A program made the translations under genes and the position numbers. DNA of 53,916 bases from Thermoplasmata archaeon (GTDB lineage: Archaea; Thermoplasmatota; Thermoplasmata; Lutacidiplasmatales; UBA184): assembly GCA_021819135.1 (NCBI GenBank), contig JAKASE010000015.1, forward strand, positions 1 to 53,916. Direction: 5' to 3'. Shown here piece after piece: positions 16,915 to 24,153 of the stretch. Position 1 is the first letter of the stretch; each line of letters begins with the position of its first letter. Below the pieces are notes generated by a model, which ran no database searches, was not told where the DNA came from, and saw only the letters and a program-made list of their open reading frames with translations.

Positions 16915-19035
16915 CTACAGATAGGTGATCGTCACCCGGGGAGAGTTCCCGCTCATGACGAACGTCCCGTTCGTGGGCGTCGCGGTGTAGCCCGCGACCA
17001 CGCCGACGGTGAAGGCGTGGGTCCCGTTGAGCACGTTGATCGGCAGGGTGCTGTTCGAAGTGCTCTGCGTCTGACCATCGACCGTCACCGACCAGACCGT
17101 CCCCGCCGGTAGCCCGACCTCGGCGAACGTCACGAAGTAGAACGGGGTCGTCATCTGGTAGATCGTGAACACCGAGTCGGCGTAGACGGTCGCGAAGTAG
17201 CTCGCGTTGTCGAACTTGTCGACCTGGCCCGGCAGGAGCGCACCGTGCGTCTGCACGGAGGAGGAGCCCAGGAAGTCCGCCCGGAGCTGCGTATCGTAGA
17301 TGTCGGTCACGACGTACTCGCCGAGGTGGAGCCGGGCGGTGTTGTTCGGGGTGAACACGGTCCCGTTGAACACGTCGTACGTGGAGAACGGAACGTGAAA
17401 GCCGCCGATCGCCCCGTACACGTCATAGGCGAGCATGTCCCCCCAGAGATGGTCGCTCTGGTTGAGATGCGTCCGCGCCCAGACCCCGTCCTCGAACAGC
17501 GCCGGGGTGACGTACATCGGTGAGTTGATCGCGAGCGACTTCGTCGGCTGGTACTGGTCGCGGCTCAGGCCCGGCACCAAGTTCCCTCCAGCGAAGACCA
17601 TGAAGACCACCACGATCGCCACGGTGGGGGCGGCCCACGCGGCCCGCCGGGCGCTCCGGCCGGTCCGGCGCGGCCGGGCCGGGTCGTCCTCCTCCGGACG
17701 GAAGGTCTTGTCCAGCTTCGGGAGGAAGTGGCGGAGGAAGTACCAGGCCGCCGCCGGCGCGGCGACCACGAGGGCGTACTCGGTGGTTCGGATCGCGACG
17801 AACGAGTACGGGGTCGCAAAGAGGATGAGCGAGACGGTGAGGATGAGCATCGAGACCAGGAGCGACGTGGCGAGGAACGGACGGGGCTTGCCCCGGACGG
17901 ACTCCCGGAGCGTGAGCAGACCCATGAGCACGAGGAAGGCGAGGCTCGCGACGATCCAGATGAGCTGGTACGTCGGATAGGAGCTCCCCGCCGCCGCGGT
18001 CTTCGTGGCCAGGGGGGCGTTGCTGAGCAGCAGGAGGAGGTTCTTCTCGAGGACCGTCAGCTGCCGGAGCAGCGTCGACGCGGTGAAGAAGAAGACGTAG
18101 AGGAAGAACAGGACGAGGTACCGGACGGCGACCGACGCCGAGCGGAGCTTTTCGAACATCGGCTTTCCCCACAGGAGCATCGGGATCACCGCGAGACCGC
18201 CGAGCCAGACGCCGAGCACGTACGACGTGAGATGGTGGCTCAGGACCACGAAGGAGGAGAACACGAGCACGAGGAGCCGCAACGAGGTCGCGTGCTCCTT
18301 GGGCGTGTTCAGGAGGAAGGTGATGACGAGGACGGTCAGGATGAAGAACTGGATGGCGAACTCCTGCTGGACGATGTCGTTGAACGTGATCGAGGGGGCT
18401 GCGAGGTAGAACAGGACGCCGAGCACGGCCGCTCGCGGTCCCAGGAGGCGGTTACCGATCGCCCAGACCGCGGCCGGAACGATGAGCAACCGGGAGATGG
18501 GGAGCATCCACGCGAAGGAGCTCGTGAGCGGGATCCCCAGGAAGACCGACCCTTCGGCGTTGTAGAGACCGCTCCCGGGATAGAACGAGTACGTGACCGC
18601 CTGTCCGGTAGTGTTCCCGCCCGGTATCCACGTCGCGTGCGCGAGCATCGTCGCGGCGAACTGGTAGTTGAAGACCGCATCCTGCCCGTACAGTACGCCG
18701 TGCGGGGCGAGCAGCGGGTACAGCAGGAAGCAGGTGGCGGTAGGGACCAGGACGAGCAGGTACGGGATCCGGTCGTGTAGGATGATCAGGAGGAACGGAG
18801 CGACGACCAGCGCGAGGGAGAAGACGAAGAACACCCGGGACGGAAGGAGCAGGATCTCCTGGGCCCCGAGGTACTTGAAGGCATAGATCGAGTACGCGAG
18901 CCCGATCAGGCCGAGCAGGCTCGCGAACATGGCGAGCACCGCACCGATGCCGATCTCCGGGCCCCCCGGCCCCGAGGAGGCCGCTCCGGACGCCGGCATG
19001 TCCGGAACGGATCCCGAAGGCGAGGAGTCTGCCAT
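16915..19035 (-). CDS. GT-C-like polytopic membrane glycosyltransferase with C-terminal surface repeat
   Basis: A 706-residue protein with about 11-12 membrane helices in the first ~470 residues, then a ~235-residue exported region. The first large loop has LYGQDAVFNYQFAATML, whose Asp after the first helices resembles the catalytic acidic residue of GT-C enzymes using lipid-linked donors (PMT/OST/ArnT type). The WWDYG of AglB/STT3 was not seen, so this is not a standard oligosaccharyltransferase. The last ~65 residues are one copy of the repeat found in surface proteins here (VTFAEVGLPAGTVWSVTVDG), presumably outside the cell. A TATA-like GTTAAGTAAG at 19071-19080 gives a short leader to the ATG at 19035. 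Sugar transfer outside the membrane is likely; donor and acceptor are unknown. Confidence 0.75.
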   Translation of the reverse strand: MADSSPSGSVPDMPASGAASSGPGGPEIGIGAVLAMFASLLGLIGLAYSIYAFKYLGAQEILLLPSRVFFVFSLALVVAPFLLIILHDRIPYLLVLVPTATCFLLYPLLAPHGVLYGQDAVFNYQFAATMLAHATWIPGGNTTGQAVTYSFYPGSGLYNAEGSVFLGIPLTSSFAWMLPISRLLIVPAAVWAIGNRLLGPRAAVLGVLFYLAAPSITFNDIVQQEFAIQFFILTVLVITFLLNTPKEHATSLRLLVLVFSSFVVLSHHLTSYVLGVWLGGLAVIPMLLWGKPMFEKLRSASVAVRYLVLFFLYVFFFTASTLLRQLTVLEKNLLLLLSNAPLATKTAAAGSSYPTYQLIWIVASLAFLVLMGLLTLRESVRGKPRPFLATSLLVSMLILTVSLILFATPYSFVAIRTTEYALVVAAPAAAWYFLRHFLPKLDKTFRPEEDDPARPRRTGRSARRAAWAAPTVAIVVVFMVFAGGNLVPGLSRDQYQPTKSLAINSPMYVTPALFEDGVWARTHLNQSDHLWGDMLAYDVYGAIGGFHVPFSTYDVFNGTVFTPNNTARLHLGEYVVTDIYDTQLRADFLGSSSVQTHGALLPGQVDKFDNASYFATVYADSVFTIYQMTTPFYFVTFAEVGLPAGTVWSVTVDGQTQSTSNSTLPINVLNGTHAFTVGVVAGYTATPTNGTFVMSGNSPRVTITYL

Positions 19036-19070
19036 GGTGGAGCGGTAGAGTGGACCGCCGACAGAGAACC

Positions 19071-19080
19071 CTTACTTAAC
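19071..19080 (-). promoter_or_regulatory. TATA-like box of GT-C-like gene
   Basis: Minus-strand GTTAAGTAAG about 40 bases before the ATG at 19035, giving a predicted leader of about 15 bases. Confidence 0.5.
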
Positions 19081-19166
19081 CCCCTCCGTGGAGCTCGGCC
19101 CCGGCCCCGAGACCGATCGAGTCTCGCCTTTGTGGTGTTACATCGCCGGCGAGCCGCGTGACTGTC

Positions 19167-20369
19167 TCATCCGCCCATCGAACCGGAGACACCGCGAGCG
19201 GCTCCGGCGAGCTCCTCGCGATATCCTTCAAGCGTGGCCCGTGCCGTCGCCGGCCATGTGAACACCGTGGCCGCCTTTCTCCGGGCTGCGGTCCCTAGCC
19301 GCTTCCGTCGGTCCGGGTCCTTGAGGAGACCCACGACCGCCTCGGCGAGCGCATCCGGGGATCCCGCCTCGACGAGCACGCCCTCCTGCCCCGACGTGAT
19401 CGCCTCCGGGATCCCGCCCACGCGAGAGGCCACGATCGGGGCACCGGCGGCCATCGCCTCGAGGACCGAGAACGGGAACGAGTCGTAGAGGGACGGCGCG
19501 ACGATCACGGTCGCTCCGCTGAACACGGCGGGAAGCTGTTCGTCGGGAACGTAGCCGTGGAAGTGCAGGTGCGCGCGCAGCTCCGGCGGGAGGGCGAAGG
19601 TGCGGGTCAGTTGCGCCGGCATCTTCCCGGTGAACTCGAAGGTCACGTCGGGGACCTCACGGACGATGCGCGGCATCGCCTGGACGAGGGTCCCGATCCC
19701 CTTCACCAGCGTGAAGCGACCGACGAACAGCACGGTCGGCCCCCGACGCCCGTCCGCCGGGATTCCCTCGGGAGCGATCCCGGGACGGAACCGGTCGGTG
19801 TCGACCCCGTTGTGGATGACCCGGATCCGATTGGGCGAGATACCGAGCCCGATCAGATGGTCGGCGGTGTACTGGCAGACCGGGAACAGTCGGCCCGGAT
19901 GACTCAGGGCCGACCACTCCGCGAGCCGCAGGACCGGTTCGATGGCCACCTGCCAACGCTCGGTGATGTCGGGGGTCTGCCCCAGCGACTCGAGGATACG
20001 GATCGACTCCCGCTGGCCGGCGATCGTGCTGTGGACCGTCCGCACGAACGGCGTCCCGCGCATCATCGGCCCGGCCAAGAGGTCCGGCATGTGGGCGTGC
20101 TGCGTGTGGATCAGGTCGAACCGCTCGCGTCGCGCGAACCCGGGGAGCTGCCGAAGGAGCGCGATCTGGAACCGGGCATTGTAGAGGAAGGTGTCACGGG
20201 CCTCGGTGATCGGGATCACCCGGGCCCGGTGGTCGACGGCGGCCTCCATCTCTGCGCGGCCGTATCGGACCGAGCCCTGTTGACGGGTCAGGGTGATCAC
20301 CGAGATATCGGCCTGCCGGGCCAGTTCGCGCACCAGCGCGACCGAGTAGGTGCCTACCCCGCCCCGCAC
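19167..20369 (-). CDS. GT4-family glycosyltransferase, N-terminus disrupted
   Basis: A GT-B-fold glycosyltransferase of family GT4, cytoplasmic, transferring sugar from a nucleotide-sugar. It shows VRTVHSTIAGQRESI, VCQYTADHLIGLGISPNRI, VIHNGVDTDRFRPG, VLFVGRFTLVKGIGTLVQAM and DSFPFSVLEAMAAGAPIVAS. The last is the donor-site E-x7-E motif with Asp in the first place. The first in-frame ATG/GTG is the GTG at 20369, but the frame continues upstream as TLRVCLLAPEFLPVRGGVGTY, the expected first beta strand and glycine loop. That frame has no ATG, GTG or TTG after its stop. An ATG at 20422, directly behind a GGAGGGG ribosome-binding site, is one base out of frame. A missing G, or a non-standard ACG start at 20414, would restore it. 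The true gene probably spans 19167-20422. Confidence 0.85.
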   Translation of the reverse strand: MRGGVGTYSVALVRELARQADISVITLTRQQGSVRYGRAEMEAAVDHRARVIPITEARDTFLYNARFQIALLRQLPGFARRERFDLIHTQHAHMPDLLAGPMMRGTPFVRTVHSTIAGQRESIRILESLGQTPDITERWQVAIEPVLRLAEWSALSHPGRLFPVCQYTADHLIGLGISPNRIRVIHNGVDTDRFRPGIAPEGIPADGRRGPTVLFVGRFTLVKGIGTLVQAMPRIVREVPDVTFEFTGKMPAQLTRTFALPPELRAHLHFHGYVPDEQLPAVFSGATVIVAPSLYDSFPFSVLEAMAAGAPIVASRVGGIPEAITSGQEGVLVEAGSPDALAEAVVGLLKDPDRRKRLGTAARRKAATVFTWPATARATLEGYREELAGAARGVSGSMGG

Positions 20370-20422
20370 GGGGAGGAATTCAGGGGCCAGCAGACAGACC
20401 CGGAGCGTCTCCGTACGATCAT

Positions 20423-20480
20423 CCCCTCCGAAGAGGCCGTCAACGGCACTGTCCGGGTTCTGAGCGCCTCCCAGTTAAAC
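20423..20480 (-). promoter_or_regulatory. Promoter and ribosome-binding site of GT4 gene
   Basis: Minus-strand GTTTAACTGG (20471-20480) is TATA-like and flanked by a CCAG/CTGG dyad. CGGAGGGG (20423-20430) is a strong Shine-Dalgarno sequence directly before the out-of-frame ATG at 20422. It shows where translation was meant to start. Confidence 0.5.
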
Positions 20481-20631
20481 TCTGGGGTTCGGCCGACCGC
20501 GTGGGTTCGAGTCTGGAACGGCGCCGGTCCGAACCCTATTCCGCGCGGGGAACTGTCAGGCCCCAAGACCCAGGCGTTCGCCATGCCCCCGGAAGCTTTC
20601 GACCGGTCTGCCCGCTTCCCGGTGAGCCGGA

Positions 20632-20665
20632 GGGTTAATTACCGAGCTCAGGTGAAACTCTCACC
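20632..20665 (+). promoter_or_regulatory. TATA-like box and dyad upstream of first sulfotransferase gene
   Basis: GGGTTAATTACC (20632-20643) is followed by GGTGA (651-655), AACTC and TCACC (661-665), an inverted repeat over the expected initiation site. It could be an operator; no regulator is known. The leader before the ATG at 20711 would be about 45 bases. Confidence 0.4.
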
Positions 20666-20710
20666 GGAGCCCGCACGCGGGGCGGGCGGCCAACAAGGTC
20701 GATAGCCGGC

Positions 20711-21778
20711 ATGACCACCACCCTCGGCACCCTTCAGGGCATCGCGGATCCGGGTCGCGAGACGCGACCGGCGGTCGGGGAGGCCCGGGAAGGGGGATCG
20801 TCCTCCGTGCCGGCTCCCCGTCGCAAGTTCATCTACATCCTCGGCAGCGGCCGATGCGGTTCCACGCTGCTCGAGATCATCCTCGGGTCACATCCCCAGA
20901 TCCGGGCGACCGGGGAGTATCACGGGATCCCGTTCCCCAAGTGGCTGCCCGCCGCCGTCTGCTCCTGTCAGGCGTCCTTCGACCGGTGCACGTTCTGGGC
21001 CCCCATCTACGAGCAGTACACCCGGTCGATCGATGTGGAGCACCATCGCCGGGAGCAGGGTCGGTTCGAGAACTACTCGAGCCTACCCCGCACGCTCGCC
21101 TACGCCTTGTTCGGGTCCCGGTCGCTCCGACAGCATGCGGAACGGATGCAGCGGGTGATCCCCCTCATCGCCTCGGCGAGCGGTAAGCCGTTCGTCGTCG
21201 AGTCGAGCAAGAGCGCGGTGCGAGGGTTCGTCTACCGGCTCGCCCCCGGGTCTGACCTCGACATCTACTACATCCACCTGGTTCGGGACGGACGAGCCTA
21301 TATCCGCTCGAAACTGGGCACGCCCGACGGCGGGGGGCTCGGCCGACGCGCGATGCGCCAGCATCCCCTCGCGCCCCCCCTCGAGTGGATGATGACGAAC
21401 CTGTTGGCGGTCCTGCTCTGCGGTCGCCCCAGGGACCGGTACCTCCGGTTGCGCTACGAGGAGTTCATCGGCGACCCGGCGGGATCCCTGCGGGCGATCG
21501 GCACGTTCCTGGGCGTGGACCTCTCGGAGGTCGCCGACGCCGTCCGTCAGGGCCGGGGGATGCCCATCGTCCACCTGCTCGGCGGGAACCGCCTGCGATT
21601 CTCCGACTCGATCCGGGTCGTTCCGCATCACGTCGACGAAACAGGGGTGGGGCGCCGCGAGGACTGGCTCTACCGGATCCTGGCCGGTTGGCTCGCGATC
21701 CTGTTCGGGTACCGCATCTCCGATCCTCAACGGGCTCCCCGATCCCGGGCCCCGACCTCTCCGGGAGAGTCCGGCTAA
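20711..21778 (+). CDS. PAPS-dependent sulfotransferase 1
   Basis: A 355-residue sulfotransferase-fold protein, expected to move a sulfuryl group from PAPS to a hydroxyl or amine, most likely on a glycan. The 5'-phosphosulfate loop is YILGSGRCGSTLLE (about residues 39-52). The 3'-phosphate strand and serine are in VVESSKSAVRGFVYR, followed by IYYIHLVRDGRAYIRSKL. The cysteine motif VCSCQASFDRCTFW occurs after the first helix and is conserved in all three sulfotransferases here. A late motif is HLLGGNRLRFSD. No membrane helix is seen, so the enzyme is cytoplasmic and would act before export. Its stop overlaps the next start (TAATG at 21776-21780), indicating translational coupling. The acceptor is unknown. 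Confidence 0.88.
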   Translation: MTTTLGTLQGIADPGRETRPAVGEAREGGSSSVPAPRRKFIYILGSGRCGSTLLEIILGSHPQIRATGEYHGIPFPKWLPAAVCSCQASFDRCTFWAPIYEQYTRSIDVEHHRREQGRFENYSSLPRTLAYALFGSRSLRQHAERMQRVIPLIASASGKPFVVESSKSAVRGFVYRLAPGSDLDIYYIHLVRDGRAYIRSKLGTPDGGGLGRRAMRQHPLAPPLEWMMTNLLAVLLCGRPRDRYLRLRYEEFIGDPAGSLRAIGTFLGVDLSEVADAVRQGRGMPIVHLLGGNRLRFSDSIRVVPHHVDETGVGRREDWLYRILAGWLAILFGYRISDPQRAPRSRAPTSPGESG

Positions 21779-22722
21779 TGCCCTCGGAAGCGCCCGGGTC
21801 GCCCCGACCCTCAGCTCCGCTCAAGCTGGTCTATGTGCTCGGGTCGTACCGTTCGGGCACCACCGTGCTCGGCGCGCTCCTGGGTGCCGCCCCCGGGATA
21901 CGGACGGCGGGCGAGATGCAAGCGCTGCCGGCGGCCTTCTGGGAGAACCGACAACGTTGCTCGTGCGGCGAACCGATCGCGCAGTGTCCATTCTGGACCG
22001 ACGTTCGCCAGTACGCCGAGACCCGCGTCGATCTCCATGCCCTTCGGGCCGGGCAACGCCGGTTCGAGACGTACCACGGTACCCTCCGGGACTTCGGCCG
22101 GGGGCTATTCGCTCGCCGGGAGTTCCGACGGCACGTCGAGCGGGTGGCCGCCTTCACGGAGGCCGTGGCGGGGAGGACCGGCCACCGGATTCTGGTCGAC
22201 CTGAGCAAGAATCCGATCCGCGGGTACGTTCGCCGCTTCCTTCCCCGATCCCGGATCGATGTGTACTACCTGCACGTCGTTCGCGACGGGCGGGCGGTGA
22301 TGTACTCCCGCACGTGGCGGCCGGGCGGCGGGCGGATCCGGCCGCTGATGCAGGGCCCCGCCGCCATGACCGCCCGCTGGATCATCGTCAACCTGGCCTC
22401 CTCCTATCTCTGCGGAGGGAGGCCGGATCGCTACCTGCGCCTCCAGTACGAAGAGCTCGTCGCTCACCCGCGCGCGACGCTCGAGAGGATCGGCCGGTTC
22501 CTCGGCACCGACCTGAGCCCGGTCATCGATCTGCTCGAACGGGGCGAAGCGGTCCCGCTGGACCACCTCGTCGCCGCGAACCTCCGCCTGCGGAAGGCGC
22601 CGGAGCTCGTGCTGCGATCGGACGATGCGTGGCGTACCGAGCTGCCGAGGAGTTCGGCCCGGACGTTCCGGTGGATCGGGGGATGGTTGGCGCGGCACTA
22701 CGGGTACCGGGATCCGTCGTGA
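21778..22722 (+). CDS. PAPS-dependent sulfotransferase 2
   Basis: A 314-residue relative of the preceding gene. The ATG at 21778 overlaps the previous stop, and the P-loop then falls at residues 18-31 (YVLGSYRSGTTVLG), the right distance from the N-terminus. The 3'-phosphate region is VDLSKNPIRGYVRRFL and the next strand VYYLHVVRDGRAVMYSR. The cysteine motif is QRCSCGEPIAQCPFW. The late motif diverges from the others (HLVAANLRLRKAP instead of HLLGGNRLRF), suggesting a different acceptor. The longer open frame upstream overlaps sulfotransferase 1 and is rejected. It is probably co-transcribed with sulfotransferase 1, and adds sulfate at a second position or to a second sugar; that split is inference. 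Confidence 0.87.
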   Translation: MPSEAPGSPRPSAPLKLVYVLGSYRSGTTVLGALLGAAPGIRTAGEMQALPAAFWENRQRCSCGEPIAQCPFWTDVRQYAETRVDLHALRAGQRRFETYHGTLRDFGRGLFARREFRRHVERVAAFTEAVAGRTGHRILVDLSKNPIRGYVRRFLPRSRIDVYYLHVVRDGRAVMYSRTWRPGGGRIRPLMQGPAAMTARWIIVNLASSYLCGGRPDRYLRLQYEELVAHPRATLERIGRFLGTDLSPVIDLLERGEAVPLDHLVAANLRLRKAPELVLRSDDAWRTELPRSSARTFRWIGGWLARHYGYRDPS

Positions 22723-22828
22723 ATGGGTCCGGGAAGCGGACTCGTGGATCGTCTTCGCCGCTCCCATAGCCTCCGCGGACTTCGCATCGCAGGCGACCGC
22801 GGTCCGTCACCGGGGTTAGAAGATGGTA

Positions 22829-23896
22829 CTAGCCGTTCGTGCGCTCGGTGGCGGCGCCTGCGCCCCGCAGGTACCCGAACCAGTAGGCCATCCATCCCCC
22901 CAGGGTCCAGAACGCCCAGCGGCTCTCTCGCGATCCCAACGAGACCGACGCGAACCGGGACTCGAGCGTCAGCGACGGCTTGAAGCGCAACCGGTTCCCC
23001 CCGATCAGGTGCACGATCGGGATCGGCTTCCGGTCCTTGACCCGGTCCACGACGGGGCTCATGTCGAGCTCGAGGTACTCCCCGATCCGACGGAGCACCT
23101 CCACGGGCCGGGAGACGAAATCCTCGTACCGCACCCGTACGTAGCGCGCCCCCGGTCGGGAGCAGAGAAGGTTCGCGAGGAGGTTCGGGACGACCCAACG
23201 GGCCGTGATCTCCCAGGGGGAGACTACCAGCCGGCGCGTCTCCGATCCCAGCTCGTCTGGTAGCGTGGTCTTGGAGTACATGTAACCGCGGCCGTCGCGC
23301 ACCAGGTGGATGTAGTAGACGTCGAAGTCCGCCGACCGCGCGAAGGAGTAAAGGTACCCGCGCACGGCGTTCTTGCTCGACTCCGAGACGAACTCGGTGC
23401 CGGCGATCCCCGAGACCATTCGGACGAGCTCCGCCATGCCGCGGGTGTGCTCCCGGAACGCCGCGGTGCGGAAGAGCCGATGAAGGACGGTGCGCGCGAG
23501 GCTGGGATACGCCTCGAACCGGGCCTGTCCCGCCGCCTGCCGGTCGAAATCCACGACCGTGCCGTACCGCGCGAGCACCTCCGACCAGAAGGGACACCGG
23601 TCGTAGGGCTCCCCGCAGGAGCAGACGCTCCCCGGGCGCCAGCGCGGGAACGCGACTCCGTAGAACTCCCCCATCGCCCGGATCGCGGGATGGTTACCCA
23701 GCACGATCTCAAAGGCGGTCGAGCCGCACCGGCCCGTGCCGAGGATGTAGATCAGTTTCCGCTTCCTACCCCGCGAGGCCCCAGGTCGACCGCTCTCGTC
23801 CGTGCGGGTGGCCTCCGGCGCGGCCGACCCGTCTGGGAGGGACCCGGGCGAGGGTGAGGCTTGCCCTGCGGGTGCCCCCGAATTCCATTTCGTCAT
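22829..23896 (-). CDS. PAPS-dependent sulfotransferase 3
   Basis: A 355-residue sulfotransferase from the ATG at 23896, chosen because a TATA-like CGTTATCTATCA at 23934-23945 predicts initiation just upstream. An ATG at 23959 would lie upstream of that promoter. Motifs: YILGTGRCGSTAFE (P-loop), VSESSKNAVRGYLYS (3'-phosphate site), VYYIHLVRDGRGYMYSK, the cysteine motif VCSCGEPYDRCPFW, and the late motif HLIGGNRLRFKPSL. It is closer to sulfotransferase 1 than to 2 in the P-loop and late motif, and would have the same length with this start. It converges on sulfotransferase 2, pointing to duplication followed by inversion. The ~40-residue N-terminal part is low-complexity. Confidence 0.88.
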   Translation of the reverse strand: MTKWNSGAPAGQASPSPGSLPDGSAAPEATRTDESGRPGASRGRKRKLIYILGTGRCGSTAFEIVLGNHPAIRAMGEFYGVAFPRWRPGSVCSCGEPYDRCPFWSEVLARYGTVVDFDRQAAGQARFEAYPSLARTVLHRLFRTAAFREHTRGMAELVRMVSGIAGTEFVSESSKNAVRGYLYSFARSADFDVYYIHLVRDGRGYMYSKTTLPDELGSETRRLVVSPWEITARWVVPNLLANLLCSRPGARYVRVRYEDFVSRPVEVLRRIGEYLELDMSPVVDRVKDRKPIPIVHLIGGNRLRFKPSLTLESRFASVSLGSRESRWAFWTLGGWMAYWFGYLRGAGAATERTNG

Positions 23897-23933
23897 CTCG
23901 GGCAGGAAGGGACGCGTCGAGCATGCGGACCCC

Positions 23934-23945
23934 TGATAGATAACG
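23934..23945 (-). promoter_or_regulatory. TATA-like box of sulfotransferase 3
   Basis: Minus-strand CGTTATCTATCA, centred about 44 bases before the ATG at 23896. This gives a leader of under 20 bases and rules against the upstream ATG at 23959. Confidence 0.5.
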
Positions 23946-24153
23946 TTCGCCCGATGCATTGCGTCAACCCGCCTGCACCGGAAGGATGTGATGTGCGCGA
24001 GGGACCGTCGTGCGATCGTGATCGGTTCATGGGTCCCGGAGGGACGGTTGCCTCGGGGACGATCACAGGAGAGGGGGACCGAGCCGGACCTCAGTCATCT
24101 CGGTCTCGGATGAACGGCACTGCCCCAGTCCGACAAGAGATAGCTGAGTTCGC

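Noticed and set aside
16915-19035. Assignment as AglB oligosaccharyltransferase
   Set aside because: No WWDYG motif or DK/MI motif was seen; only the general GT-C layout is supported.
22723-22828. Possible tRNA or small RNA in the gap between convergent sulfotransferases 2 and 3
   Set aside because: No cloverleaf, TΨC-like GTTCGAATC or CCA-type end could be found by eye.
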